A stretch of DNA of 64,000 nt from a bacterium (GTDB taxonomy: Bacteria; Acidobacteriota; Thermoanaerobaculia; Multivoradales; JAHEKO01). Positions 29,401 through 37,481 of this stretch are shown here, piece after piece; the stretch's first letter is position 1; every line of letters begins with the position of its first letter. The DNA is taken from assembly GCA_024224155.1 (NCBI GenBank), contig JAAENP010000154.1:144948-208947 (forward strand), given 5' to 3'. The notes beneath the pieces were generated by a model that was not told the origin of the DNA, ran no database searches, and saw nothing but the letters and a program-made list of their open reading frames with translations. Both the position numbers and the translations under genes were made by a program.

Positions 29401-32033
29401 AGCGAAACGGGGAGCTCGGCAACGTCTTCGTGCTGCGGGAGGACCTGTTGTCGCGTGAGGACCTGCTGCTGCTCCGTTCGGCGGCGCGCGTGCTGGTCCT
29501 GGCGAACCGGGGCACGCTGTCGGAACAGGTGATCCGGCTGGACCGCTCGAGACCGGGGCCGGTGCGATCCCGGTTGCGCGCGTCACGCGTTTCACAGGTG
29601 GAGCCGCTCGCGGTCCCGAGGCTCGATCTCGAGTTCTTCAATGGCCTGGGTGGATTCTCGCGCGACGGCCGCGAGTACGTCACGCTCTTGGGCCATGGAC
29701 AGTGGACCCCGGCTCCGTGGATCAACGTCGTGTCGAATCCGAAGTTCGGATTCCACGTCTCCGAGTCGGGCTCCGGCTATACCTGGTCCGTCAACAGCCG
29801 GGAGAACAAGCTGACGCCGTGGTCGAACGATGCGGTTAGCGACACGCCAGGCGAGGCGTTCTACGTGCGCGATCTGGACAACGGGCTGATCTGGGGTCCG
29901 ACCTGTCTTCCGATCCGCGAAGAGCGCTCTTCGTACGCCGTTTGGCACGGCCAGGGATACAGCCGCTTCGAGCATGCATCGCACGGCATCGCGCTGGATC
30001 TGGCGCAGCTCGTGCCGCCGGACGACTCCATCAAGATCTCCCGCCTCACGGTGGTGAATCGGTCGACTCGCGCTCGCCGGCTCTCGGTCACGGCCTATGC
30101 CGAGTGGGTACTCGGCGTGACGCGCAGCAGCTCGGTGCCCTACGTGGTCAGCGAGATCGACCCAGCCACCGGCGCCGCGTTCGCGCACAACGCCTGGAAC
30201 GGCGAGTTCGCGGGCCGCGTCGCCTTCGCCGACCTGGGTGGCCGTCAGACCTCGTGGACCTGCAGTCGCCTCGAGTTCCTGGGGCGGAACGCAGGCCTCG
30301 ACCACCCGGCTTCGCTCGAGCGGGGCGAGGAGCTCTCCGGCAAGACGGGCGGGACCCTGGACCCCTGCGTCGCCCTGCAGACGGAGCTGGAGCTCGAGCC
30401 GGGGCAGCGCACCGACGTGCTGTTTCTGCTCGGACAGGGAGAAAGTCGCGAGGAGGCGCGAGCGCTGGTCGAGCGATATCGAGGGGTGGATTGCGATGCT
30501 CTGCTGCAGCAGGTGCAGGAGCGGTGGGACACCGTGCTCGGCACGGTCCAGGTACGCACGCCGAATCGGTCGATGGACCTGCTGCTCAACCGCTGGCTTC
30601 TCTATCAGACGCTCTCCTGTCGCCTCTGGTCCCGCACCGCCCTCTATCAATCCGGGGGAGCCTACGGGTTCCGCGACCAGCTCCAAGACGTCATGGCCCT
30701 GTTGGTAGCGCGACCGGACATCGCCCGCGCGCACATCTTGAGAGCGGCCGCTCGACAATTCCGAGAAGGAGACGTCCAGCACTGGTGGCACCCCCCTACA
30801 GGGCGTGGTGTCAGAACGCGGATCTCCGACGACCTGCTTTGGCTGGCGTACGCCGTGGCTCGGTATCTGGCCGTGACCGAAGACGCGAGTGTGCTCGACG
30901 AGATGGTCCCATGGCTCCAGGGTCCCCTTCTGACCGAGGACGAGCACGAGTCGTACTTCGAGCCTACGGTCGCCGAAGACCAATCGACGTTGTTCGAACA
31001 CTGCGCGCGAGCTCTGGATCGTTCTCTCCCCGTGGGCAGTCACGGTCTGCCGTTGATCGGCTCGGGCGACTGGAACGACGGAATGAACCGCGTCGGTCGA
31101 GAGGGCCGCGGAGAGAGCGTATGGCTGGGCTGGTTTCTCTACTCGAACCTGTGCGAGTTCGCCCGGATCGCCGAGGGTCGCTCGGAGCTCGAGCGTGCGG
31201 CACGCTGGCGGCAGAGCGCCGAGGCCCTGCTGGCGTCGATGGAAGGCAATGCCTGGGACGGCAAGTGGTATCTGCGAGCGTTCTTCGACGACGGGACGCC
31301 GCTCGGCTCTGCAGCCAGCGACGAATGCCAGATCGATTCGATTGCCCAGTCCTGGGCGGTCCTGTCGGGTGCCTGCGACCCGGAGCGGGCGCGGCTGGCC
31401 ATGGAATCGGTCGAAAAACGGCTGATCCTTGAGGTGGACCGCCTCCTGTTGCTCTTCACCCCGCCCTTCGACCGTACCGAGAGAGACCCCGGGTACATCA
31501 AGGGCTATCTACCCGGCATTCGAGAGAACGGCGGGCAATACACCCACGCCGCGATCTGGTCGGTCATTGCCTTCGCTCGACTGGGAGATGGCGACAAGAG
31601 CGTCGCCCTCTTCGACCTTCTCAATCCGATTCACCATGCCAGCCGTCGGGCGACCGCTCACCGGTACAAGGTGGAGCCCTACGCGGTCGCCGCGGACGTC
31701 TACTCCGCTGCGGGTCACGTCGGCCGCGGGGGATGGACCTGGTACACGGGCGCCGCGGGCTGGCTCTACCGCGCCGGGCTCGAGTCGATTCTCGGATTCC
31801 AGAAGCGCGGTCCGGCCCTCGCGATCGACCCGTGCATTCCTCGGGAGTGGAGGGGTTTCGAGATCGACTATCGATATGGCGAGACCCTCTATCGGATTGT
31901 CGTCGAGAATCCGCGTGGCGTCTGCCGCGGTGTGTCCAGCATCCGTCTCGACGAAGCCTCCCTGCCGAAGGACGCGCCTGTTCCGCTCTCCGACGACGGT
32001 CTCGAGCACACGATTCTCGTCGTGCTCGGGTAG
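23412..32033 (+). CDS. ndvB: Cyclic beta-1,2-glucan synthase-like protein (GT84-glycoamylase-GH94)
   Basis: This 2873-residue membrane enzyme resembles NdvB/ChvB, which build and cyclise periplasmic beta-1,2-glucans from UDP-glucose. Domain order is: soluble N-terminus (1-425); TM helices (about 430-490); GT84 glycosyltransferase with LDADTRLP (about 649-655), LSHDLFEGLFARSG and QRTQRWIRGDWQLLPW; further TM helices (about 830-1000); glycoamylase-like domain (VSESAYNVRDVHLTYQYSDF, YMAHHQGMTIVSLGNV); then GH94 phosphorylase with GSGDWNDGMN (D2556). The protein ends with VEPYAVAADVYS and GWTWYTGAAGWLYR. The GTG start fits the N-terminal family sequence. Length is typical. It is the only cargo gene of island A. 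The symbol is by homology; linkage specificity is not proven. Confidence 0.88.
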   Translation: MSVIDARVAALPRVDEPIRAEVFGIERLEQHGESLAAAQPTAPARDRGRRLLPRVQENGRVLLAGYRDIVGAVRRKQHTTQAEEWLLDNFHVVDEQIREIRDHLPFSFYKLLPKIAEGYHLGGYPRVYGLAWAYVAHTDSRFELETLTAFVRAYQRIQPLNIGETWAIAIHLRVALVENLRRLTKLVIRARRGRASADQLADRLLGLGGRAVERAEEVLGEPGATRLASAFAVQLLQRLRDQPLSVAPALEWLNETLAAQGTSPGEIVTQVHQAQAAANITVRNIITSMRWMSSISWAEFFESVSLVDETFRTVPGFAAMDFATRDKYREAVEELSRGSQWSELEVAREAVALAEASQREGERASSRTGSEAATTPSDAPPAPQAVLERREEDPGYYLVAGGRWAFEERLDYRPLPRFRIRRAWRKRATSGYFGLIALLTAVLLTMPLLLSWRAGVGLPNLVLLAVLAFVPASDIAVAAVHRLVAMIVPPRRLSKLDLTRGVPAELRTIVVVPCLLSDHEGIEEMIERLQVHYLANPEGHLHFAVLTDWKDADHEHVSGDQELLQELAEGIADLNERYGRPTEGGGRFLLLHRRRLWNEAEGKWMGWERKRGKLHELNRLLRGATDTSFIPVNGRPPTVPDGVRYVITLDADTRLPGRVAYELVGTMAHPLNRPRFDPALGRVVEGYGILQPRVTASLPTGPKSTTYQRIVSGPGGVDPYAAAVSDVYQDLFGEGSYTGKGIYDVDAFEAALAGRVPENALLSHDLFEGLFARSGLATDIDLFEEFPANYEVAAQRTQRWIRGDWQLLPWILGRGPRSVNRSRIPVQGRWKMLDNLRRSLMGPFSFLLMVVSWTLPHVPTVLWTNLVLAALAFPALVPVIDGLIPRRSGFSKRSHLRATAGDARLAALQLVLAIAALAHRAAYITDAVLRTLWRLYVSRRHLLEWVPAAQAGYGADLRLRAFYQHLRWSPLLAAAIGVLVAALRPEAWPVAGPFVLIWMMAPALAWRLSVPRKLPERRRLSPDETRTLRLIARRTWRFFETFVNAQEHALPPDNFQENPEPVVAHRTSPTNMGLYLLSTLTARDFGWIGIADMVERLEATLKTMNAMRRLHGHFFNWYDTTDLRPLDPLYVSTVDSGNLAGHLVALAQGCRQLMEVPPLGPQVLDGIRDALEPVRETIEDSPPGARTEVITASQVREALDAMAAGLGDPPSSTDEWGVRFEQLEARAENLLDIVRTLAAAGHESGAEIETWATVVRGTVRSHARDLEMLRAADASEGAPSELQHRLAAVALQAEQMAQAMDFRFLFDPSRKLFSIGFRTADGTLDPSCYDLLASEARLASFVAIAKGDVSPQHWFLLGRSLTPIGRGAALVSWSGSMFEYLMPLLVMEQPAHSLLDLTSRLVVGRQIQYGKERGVPWGVSESAYNVRDVHLTYQYSDFGVPGLGLKRGLFEDVVVAPYATALASMVDPRAAAANLAQLEAIGAQGDYGFYEALDFTPARLPEGEQVAVVRAYMAHHQGMTIVSLGNVVHQGLAQKRFQSHPMVQASELLLQERTPRAVAVTRPRGEEVQAAAQVRELVPPFLRRFESPHDIPPRSHLLSNGRYLVMVTAAGSGFSRWRELAVTRWREDTTRDCWGTFIYLRDANSGEVWSAGFQPSGTEVDQYEVVYAEDRAKIIQSDPSLSIRLEILVSAEDDAELRQLTVTNLGSRDRVIDFTSYAEVVLAPQAADEAHPAFSNLFVQTEFVAGLEALLATRRPRSDGETQPWLAHVAAIDGEQVGGCQYEGDRARFLGRGRGVGTAISVTEGEPLTNSAGATLDPIVSLRYRLAIPAGETVRVVFTTLVAGSREQALEIAEKHRQPETFERESSLAWMYAQVQLHHLGITQDEAHLFQRLANRLLFNDRTLRTTTKELAANRRGASGLWAHGISGDLPIAVVRVERDEERDVARHLLRAHEYWRLKGIAADLVILNARGASYVQDLQEAFETEVRASRSALGAERNGELGNVFVLREDLLSREDLLLLRSAARVLVLANRGTLSEQVIRLDRSRPGPVRSRLRASRVSQVEPLAVPRLDLEFFNGLGGFSRDGREYVTLLGHGQWTPAPWINVVSNPKFGFHVSESGSGYTWSVNSRENKLTPWSNDAVSDTPGEAFYVRDLDNGLIWGPTCLPIREERSSYAVWHGQGYSRFEHASHGIALDLAQLVPPDDSIKISRLTVVNRSTRARRLSVTAYAEWVLGVTRSSSVPYVVSEIDPATGAAFAHNAWNGEFAGRVAFADLGGRQTSWTCSRLEFLGRNAGLDHPASLERGEELSGKTGGTLDPCVALQTELELEPGQRTDVLFLLGQGESREEARALVERYRGVDCDALLQQVQERWDTVLGTVQVRTPNRSMDLLLNRWLLYQTLSCRLWSRTALYQSGGAYGFRDQLQDVMALLVARPDIARAHILRAAARQFREGDVQHWWHPPTGRGVRTRISDDLLWLAYAVARYLAVTEDASVLDEMVPWLQGPLLTEDEHESYFEPTVAEDQSTLFEHCARALDRSLPVGSHGLPLIGSGDWNDGMNRVGREGRGESVWLGWFLYSNLCEFARIAEGRSELERAARWRQSAEALLASMEGNAWDGKWYLRAFFDDGTPLGSAASDECQIDSIAQSWAVLSGACDPERARLAMESVEKRLILEVDRLLLLFTPPFDRTERDPGYIKGYLPGIRENGGQYTHAAIWSVIAFARLGDGDKSVALFDLLNPIHHASRRATAHRYKVEPYAVAADVYSAAGHVGRGGWTWYTGAAGWLYRAGLESILGFQKRGPALAIDPCIPREWRGFEIDYRYGETLYRIVVENPRGVCRGVSSIRLDEASLPKDAPVPLSDDGLEHTILVVLG

Positions 32034-32117
32034 ATTTCAGGGGCTCGGCCTATTGAGCCGTCTTGCGCCACTGGAGGGGACGACCGACGTCGGCAATCAC
32101 ATGGCAATCAAGCCGAC

Positions 32118-32184
32118 TCTAACCAGAGCAGACCGCAGCAAACAGAACCAAGAGAAAAGGGGCCAGAATCAAACCAGAACAGAC
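32118..32184 (+). repeat. Pair of 16-bp direct repeats at right end of island A (arm-type sites)
   Basis: TCTAACCAGAGCAGAC (32118-32133) and TCAAACCAGAACAGAC (32169-32184) match at 14 of 16 bases and are 51 bases apart; the second starts 36 bases before the att core. The same pair, with 50-base spacing and the same 36-base distance to the core, is present at 53037-53102. Over the last 60 or so bases before the core, the two right ends are clearly similar. Confidence 0.7.
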
Positions 32185-32204
32185 TCCAGCAAACTAGAGG
32201 CCTC

Positions 32205-32252
32205 TGAATGGCATTCAAGAGGTCGTCGGTTCGATCCCGATCGGCTCCACCA
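32205..32252 (+). repeat. Middle att core: duplicated tRNA-Ala 3' half
   Basis: This is an exact 48-base copy of the 3' part of tRNA-Ala, including CCA. It lacks the acceptor 5' strand and D-arm, so it is not a tRNA gene. It marks the junction of island A and island B. Confidence 0.92.
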
Positions 32253-32379
32253 ATAGAATCGAACCCCCGACCAGAAGGAAGGTACAGCTTTCGCTTTCCC
32301 GAAGCCACCTCCATCGAGGGCGGGGCATGGCTCTGCTGCAAGCGCGCCGCGCCGAACTTCTACGGTCGCTACGGCTCCT

Positions 32380-32688
32380 CTAGGTAGAACGGACCACCAA
32401 GCCGACGATCACCGTACCGCGATACCAAACAGCGACCTCGAGCCGGCCGGGACACTGGCAGAAAGCCTCCTGCACAGAGTCCTGAATCCCGTCATTAGGG
32501 TCGTCGAGATGCCTCCATTCGCCGTTGACGAACAGCCACAGGCTCCTCGCGCTTCCCGGCAGATACTGCACCAACTCCAGCCAGTACTTTTCGGCCACAC
32601 CGGTCAGGATCGGAACGGCCGCCACGACCGCCTCTTCACGCTCGCTTCGCGGGGCCCGCGCCATCGGGGTCGTTGCTTCATCTGCCAT
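32380..32688 (-). CDS. Small acidic hypothetical protein
   Basis: The 102-residue product has a charged N-terminus (MADEATTPMARAPRSEREE) and then a compact sequence with VEKYWLELVQYLPG-like and WLFVNGEWRHLDDPNDGIQDSVQEAF segments. It resembles single-domain cytoplasmic proteins, with no signal peptide or membrane helix. A strong GGAGGTGAAAC precedes the ATG at 32688, which supports translation. It is the first gene of island B after the middle att core, followed on the same strand by the lipoprotein upstream of it. I do not recognise the family. The 127 bases between the core and its stop hold nothing identifiable. Confidence 0.6.
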   Translation of the reverse strand: MADEATTPMARAPRSEREEAVVAAVPILTGVAEKYWLELVQYLPGSARSLWLFVNGEWRHLDDPNDGIQDSVQEAFCQCPGRLEVAVWYRGTVIVGLVVRST

Positions 32689-32774
32689 GTTTCACCTCCA
32701 TTATGTTCTGCCGTCTGATTCGGACTTCGTCCTTGTACCCTTCCGAACGCCTTGGAAGCTCAGAGTGGTCGTCG

Positions 32775-33509
32775 CTAGCGGTTCTTCAGAAAGTCCCCCA
32801 GCGTACCGGCCAGGATGAGCGGCTGATCGGTGATGGTTCTTTCGATGCCGCCGCCGACCTCGACGAAGCGGACGTCCCATTTCACCGGTAAGTCTCCGAG
32901 CGTGATCCCGCCTTCCGCTTTGTTGCAAGTGAGATCGTCGGGCGTAAAGGTCATCGAGCCCCCGTTTTGCGTCGCGCTCTCGGTCACGAAGACGTCGAAG
33001 AGCTTCGTCATCGAGGGTACGGGATCCGTGGTCTCGTGCCAGGTGACCTCCAGCGGCTCGACGCTCTTGAGGGAAAGCTGTCTCAGCTCGATTTCCACGT
33101 CCACGCCGACGTTCTCGCCATCCCAGTTGGCGGTCACTTTCCGCCAGATACAGGTGTCGAACGGGTCGGTCGGGTTGACCCGCTGCTCGACCGCGTGACC
33201 GCTGTTCGGATCGGTCGGGTTACCGTGCCGATCGACCCACTCGATCTCGACATCGTCCGTGCAACCGCAGTTGAGGACCTCTGCGCCCGACAGGGGCAAG
33301 CCCTCGAGGGGAATCACCGTGTTGACGGGATCAGAAGCCGGGCCAAAGAAGTTATGCGGGATCTGGACGGTCTGGGCCGTTCCCGGCTGGGTTACCCAGC
33401 AGTCGGTTCCGGGGGGGATGTCCGGCGGGCACCCGGCGCCGATGAATGCCGTCGCCACGATGGCCAATGCGATCTGCCCCGCCCACGCATACTTGGAGGA
33501 CTTCTTCAT
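32775..33509 (-). CDS. Exported (possibly lipid-anchored) Cys-rich hypothetical protein
   Basis: The 244-residue product starts MKKSSKYAWAGQIALAIVATAFIGAGC, a signal peptide with a lipobox-like ending (the -3 residue is Gly, so the fit is weak). The mature part is beta-rich with several Cys (CPPDIPPGTDCW, LNCGCTDD, DTCIWRK, LTCNKAEGG), suggesting disulfides in the periplasm. A GGAGAG site is 7 bases before the ATG at 33509; the frame is open further upstream but the extra residues are unlike a leader. It lies downstream of the Lgt-like gene on the same strand. No family is recognised. Confidence 0.65.
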   Translation of the reverse strand: MKKSSKYAWAGQIALAIVATAFIGAGCPPDIPPGTDCWVTQPGTAQTVQIPHNFFGPASDPVNTVIPLEGLPLSGAEVLNCGCTDDVEIEWVDRHGNPTDPNSGHAVEQRVNPTDPFDTCIWRKVTANWDGENVGVDVEIELRQLSLKSVEPLEVTWHETTDPVPSMTKLFDVFVTESATQNGGSMTFTPDDLTCNKAEGGITLGDLPVKWDVRFVEVGGGIERTITDQPLILAGTLGDFLKNR

Positions 33510-33590
33510 AACGGACTCTCCTTTCTCCGGGTCTCGGCTTGAGTATTCTCCAAGCTTCCGCGAGGTCCGACGCACACCGAGATCCGTGTT

Positions 33591-33641
33591 GGGTGTTGCT
33601 CGAGTGAGTAGGGCCGGAACGCCGCCGACAGCGCAACACCC
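33591..33641. repeat. 9-bp inverted repeat, 33 bases apart, upstream of the Cys-rich gene
   Basis: GGGTGTTGC (33591-33599) and GCAACACCC (33633-33641) are perfect inverted repeats in the 202-base gap between the Lgt-like stop and the lipoprotein start. A second short stem, CCCACC-CCTTTA-GGTGGG, lies at 33658-33675. They may end Lgt-like transcription or regulate the lipoprotein; no T-run is seen. Confidence 0.35.
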
Positions 33642-33711
33642 TTTTGGGTAGCCCTCTCCCACCCCTTTAGGTGGGCGCGCCTTGTTGTCTGCTGCCTGGT
33701 CCGGAGGCCCC

Positions 33712-34587
33712 TCAGGCTTGCGATCTCGCGCCGGCGCGAGAGACCGCGAAAGCCCATATCCCGATGGCGAAGAGTGGAAGACTGAACCACTGGCCCGGCG
33801 TCAAACCGTAATAGAGAACGTCGTCGATGCGCAGGAAGTCGAAGAGGAATCTCACCGGCGCGTAGACCAACACGGTGACGGCCACCGCGGTTCCCGGGGA
33901 GGGCCTGCCTTCACGGGCCGAGAGATGTAGGAGGGTGAAGAGTGCGATCATCAAGAACATCTCGTACAGCCCGAGATCGTGCCTCGCTACCCCTTTGATG
34001 TCGACGGCGAGGAAGAAGTCCGTCTTCACGCCGGGGTGGTCGTGCATGGCAAAACACCCCAGACGGCCGAAGATGTATCCGCCGACGAAGCCGTAGACCA
34101 GCGCGTCGGAATAACGCCAAACGTCGAGCCGGCGCCACTTCAGGAAAACGATCGCTACAGCGGCGCCGCCGAAGAAACCACCAAACGAGGAGATGCCGCT
34201 ACGAAAGTCGAGCAGGGCGATCGGGTTGGTGAGGTCCTGCGGAAAGTAGGCTGCGATCGACACCAGGTGGGAGATGAAGTAACCGAGACCGGCGATCCAG
34301 GGCAATCCGCCCGAAAGGGTCGACCAATCCAGGTCGAAGCGGGTGCACCAGCGCTTCACCAGGTAGAAACCGAAGAGCAGGTCGAGAGCTATCAGGGATC
34401 CGAACGGCGTCAGCCGGAGCTTGCCCATCTGCAGGCCGCCTGCGCTCGGGTGGTCCAGGAAGTAGTTGCGTGCGACGAGTACTGAGAAGACGACCAGGAA
34501 GAGTGCCGCCCAGGCCAGGTCGGTGGGCACCATCCTGAGCAGGCTTCGTCGGTTGCGGTGTGGGCCGCCGGAATTTCTGCTCGTCAT
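33712..34587 (-). CDS. Divergent prolipoprotein diacylglyceryl transferase-like membrane protein
   Basis: The 291-residue integral membrane protein has about seven TM helices and the Lgt-fold landmarks GISSFGGFFGG, GFVGGYIFGRLGCFAMHDHPG and YAPVRFLFDFLRIDD. Lgt moves diacylglyceryl from phosphatidylglycerol to the lipobox Cys. Here, relative to the E. coli enzyme as I recall it, the essential His of HGGL is Phe and the Asn of GRxGN is Cys, so ordinary Lgt activity is doubtful. The ATG at 34587 has GGAGG six bases upstream. It is divergent from the RND exporter gene and sits inside island B, so it may act on a lipid or metabolite of that cluster. Confidence 0.72.
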   Translation of the reverse strand: MTSRNSGGPHRNRRSLLRMVPTDLAWAALFLVVFSVLVARNYFLDHPSAGGLQMGKLRLTPFGSLIALDLLFGFYLVKRWCTRFDLDWSTLSGGLPWIAGLGYFISHLVSIAAYFPQDLTNPIALLDFRSGISSFGGFFGGAAVAIVFLKWRRLDVWRYSDALVYGFVGGYIFGRLGCFAMHDHPGVKTDFFLAVDIKGVARHDLGLYEMFLMIALFTLLHLSAREGRPSPGTAVAVTVLVYAPVRFLFDFLRIDDVLYYGLTPGQWFSLPLFAIGIWAFAVSRAGARSQA

Positions 34588-34754
34588 CGCTGCCTCCGCA
34601 GCTGAGAGTACACTGCACGAACGACCTCGCACGGAGTACTACCCGAGACCTGTCTTGTGGGAGGATGGGGCGTGCCCCCGACCTATCGTCGCGCCTTCGA
34701 GTACGAGCTCTTGGTCCAGCAACCCCAACGCTGAGGCTTCCAGCCGCCGTTCGA

Positions 34755-37457
34755 ATGCGATTAGGCCGCCGCTTCACCCAGGCTTCGATCGCGTGCCCCT
34801 GGCGCGCGCTCCTGATAGGGGCGACGATCACTGCCGCCGCGGCTCCGGGTCTTTTCCAGCTCGAGCTCCGAACCGACGGCCGAACCCTGGTTCCCGTCGG
34901 AGCGCCCGAGATAGAGACCGATCGGGAAGTGCGGCGGGCCTTCGACATCCGGGATCCGATCGCGGTGGTCCTCCAGACAGATCATCCGCAAGGGGTGTTC
35001 AATACCGACACTCTGCGCCGGGTCGGCGCGCTGACCGAGGCCCTGTCGGAGCTCGATGGTGTACGACCTTTCGACATAGCGAGCCTTGCGACCGAGCTGG
35101 GGTTCCGCCATCGGGCCGGGACACTAAAGCTGCGGCGCCTTCTCGAGCCCCTGCCCGAGACGGCCACGGCGCTGAACGAGCTGCGCTCGGATATTTCGCG
35201 GATCCAGATTTACGACGGAATCCTGGTGTCGAGCGACAGCAAGAGCACGGCCGTCCTTTTGGGTACGCCGCCCGAGGCGAATCGCGCGGAGCTCGTGAGC
35301 AAGATTCGCCGGCTCGCGGCGGCGACAGGGGCCGCACCGGAAACCGGCGAGACCGTTGCGGTACTAGGCGCTCCGGTGGCCGAAGCGCTGCTGGGACACC
35401 ATATCCTGGCGGATTTGGGCGTACCCGAGGGGCTCCTTGGAGCGAGAGCTTGGGGCGATACGCGGGGCTCCGACGCGGCAGTCACGCGATCCTTCCGGCC
35501 GGGCATGGTGCCGGTGGCGGTGGCGGTCATGGGTCTGGTCTTTCTCCTCGCCTTCCGTCGCGCGGTGGCGGCCCTCCTGCCACTGATCGAGATTGGAATC
35601 TGTCTGGTGTTTCTCTTCGGACTGATGGGCTGGCTCGGTGTGCCCGTCTACCTCACCACCTCTGTGTTACCGGTGATCCTGGCAGCGGTGGGCGCGGCCG
35701 ACGAGATCCATATCTTCCGCCGGTACCTTGATCTAGATCCCGGCTCGACCCGAACGGACGCTGCTCACCGAGACTTGGTCGGTGTGGCCTTAGACGAAAT
35801 GGCACCGCCGGTGATCAACACATCGATCACCACCGCGGTCGCTTTTCTCGCCTTTGCCGCTTCGCCGCTAGCACCGGTGCGGGCCTTCGGCGTGTTCACA
35901 GCCATTGGCGTCCTGGTCTGCATGATTTTTTCGCTGACCGTCATTCCGGCTCTACTGGTTCTACTCGGGCCGGCCCGTCTGGCACGCACCGGAAGAACGA
36001 AGGCGTCGGTAGATCCGGTGGCTCCGGCAATCAGCGCTTTCGAGCGTCTGGCTGGCTTCGCCGTGAGGCGACGACTCGCCGTCTTTGCCATAGCGGGCGT
36101 GATCTTGGTGGTCACGGCGGACGGCGTGCGCCGGCTCGAAGTGCAGGACAGCTGGATCGACGGATTTGCAGCCGACGGTGGTTTCGCTCGCGCCACTCGG
36201 TCCTTCGATCGAGAGTTCTTGGGCTCGCACCTGCTTCGGATCGGGGTCGAAGCGGAGGCGACGGAGGTCGAAGGGAAGATCCCGTCGGAAGCGCTGGACG
36301 CGTTCGACGTCCGACTCCCGATCAGCCACGACCACCCCGAAAGGCTGGAGGGTTGCTGGCTCGGTCTTTTCGAGCTGCCAGGCGAGGCGGGAGCCAGGGC
36401 GAACCGCCGCGGCGAGTTACGAGAGTGGACCACTTGGATCGATCGCGCCGTGGAGGCTAACGGCCAGCTCAGGCTCACCATGCCACGGACCGGCGGCTCA
36501 GCGAGATTTTGGCCGCGCCCCGCGGAAGGTGACGAGATCGGCTTCGAACTCTCCTGCAAGCCGCTTGTGGTGCCTGCCACGCTGAGACGAATCGCGGCTC
36601 TGGAGAGCTATGTCTCCGGCATGAGCGGAGTGGGGGGGGTCCTGGGACCGGCGCGCTATCTCGAGACGGTCGGTTTCATGTTGCGACCCGAGGCCGAGGA
36701 CTCGCGTCGCCTGCCCGGGACTCCTCGGGACGCGCTCAATAGGTGGCGTAACTATGGTGCCATCAGAGGGAGCGAGCGCCTCGGCCAACTGGTCGATACC
36801 GGATTCAGCCAGGGATTGGTGACCGTCTATCTCGAGGACGCCAACTACCGCGACACCGAGCGGATTCTACGAGAGGTTCGTAGCTACGAGCAGGAATACC
36901 TGAGACCGCATGGCCTTCGGCTCTCCTTCGCCGGTGACACGGTGGTCAGCCAGGCCCTCATCGGAGCGGTCGTCACCACCCAGGTCCGTTCACTGCTGCT
37001 TTCCCTGGTGGGAATTCTCATCGTTGCGGCTCTTCTGGGCCGCTCGCTCCGCCATGGACTCTATTGCGTTGTGCCGCCCGCCTTCGCGGTCGCCGTCAAT
37101 TTTGCAGTGATGGGCTGGCTCGATATCCCCCTTGGGGTCGCGACCTCGATGTTCGCTGGTATGACGCTGGGGGTCGGCGTCGATTTCGCCATCCACCTGC
37201 TGGCTCGACACCGGCGGGTCGCCAGCCGGACCGGTGCCAACCAGGGCGCCATCGCCACCGCCCTCTCGGTCACGGGACCCGCGATTCTCATCGACGCTCT
37301 GGCGGTCGGGTTGGGCTTCGGCGTTCTCGTATTGTCGCGGGTTCCCGCCAACGGCCGTCTCGGCGGCCTGCTGATGGCGAGCGTCCTGGGCTGTTTCGTC
37401 GCTACGGTCTTCCTGGTGCCGGCGCTGCTGACCAGGCGCGCCGTGCCGGCCTCCTGA
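34755..37457 (+). CDS. RND superfamily (MMPL-type) transporter
   Basis: The 900-residue inner-membrane protein has duplicated halves, each a TM helix, a large extracytoplasmic domain and a five-helix bundle. Examples are VPVAVAVMGLVFLLAFRRAVAAL with LPVILAAVGAADEIHIF in the first half, and VGILIVAALLGRSL with MTLGVGVDFAIHLLARHRR in the second. This is the MMPL/hopanoid-transporter-like branch that moves lipids or hydrophobic products using the proton gradient. I start at the ATG at 34755, just before the first TM; upstream codons are Arg-rich. It is convergent with the DUF1702 gene, 24 bases apart. Export of the polyketide product, or self-protection, is inferred from location only. Confidence 0.85.
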   Translation: MRLGRRFTQASIACPWRALLIGATITAAAAPGLFQLELRTDGRTLVPVGAPEIETDREVRRAFDIRDPIAVVLQTDHPQGVFNTDTLRRVGALTEALSELDGVRPFDIASLATELGFRHRAGTLKLRRLLEPLPETATALNELRSDISRIQIYDGILVSSDSKSTAVLLGTPPEANRAELVSKIRRLAAATGAAPETGETVAVLGAPVAEALLGHHILADLGVPEGLLGARAWGDTRGSDAAVTRSFRPGMVPVAVAVMGLVFLLAFRRAVAALLPLIEIGICLVFLFGLMGWLGVPVYLTTSVLPVILAAVGAADEIHIFRRYLDLDPGSTRTDAAHRDLVGVALDEMAPPVINTSITTAVAFLAFAASPLAPVRAFGVFTAIGVLVCMIFSLTVIPALLVLLGPARLARTGRTKASVDPVAPAISAFERLAGFAVRRRLAVFAIAGVILVVTADGVRRLEVQDSWIDGFAADGGFARATRSFDREFLGSHLLRIGVEAEATEVEGKIPSEALDAFDVRLPISHDHPERLEGCWLGLFELPGEAGARANRRGELREWTTWIDRAVEANGQLRLTMPRTGGSARFWPRPAEGDEIGFELSCKPLVVPATLRRIAALESYVSGMSGVGGVLGPARYLETVGFMLRPEAEDSRRLPGTPRDALNRWRNYGAIRGSERLGQLVDTGFSQGLVTVYLEDANYRDTERILREVRSYEQEYLRPHGLRLSFAGDTVVSQALIGAVVTTQVRSLLLSLVGILIVAALLGRSLRHGLYCVVPPAFAVAVNFAVMGWLDIPLGVATSMFAGMTLGVGVDFAIHLLARHRRVASRTGANQGAIATALSVTGPAILIDALAVGLGFGVLVLSRVPANGRLGGLLMASVLGCFVATVFLVPALLTRRAVPAS

Positions 37458-37481
37458 GCTGGCTGTAATCGCCTCGGCGGC

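Noticed and set aside
23328..31043. Long leftward open frames opposite the glucan-synthase gene (23328-25703, 25917-28199, 29592-31043)
   Set aside because: Low-complexity, Arg/Gly/Gln/His-rich shadows of a GC-rich gene; the sense strand has clear GT84 and GH94 domains.
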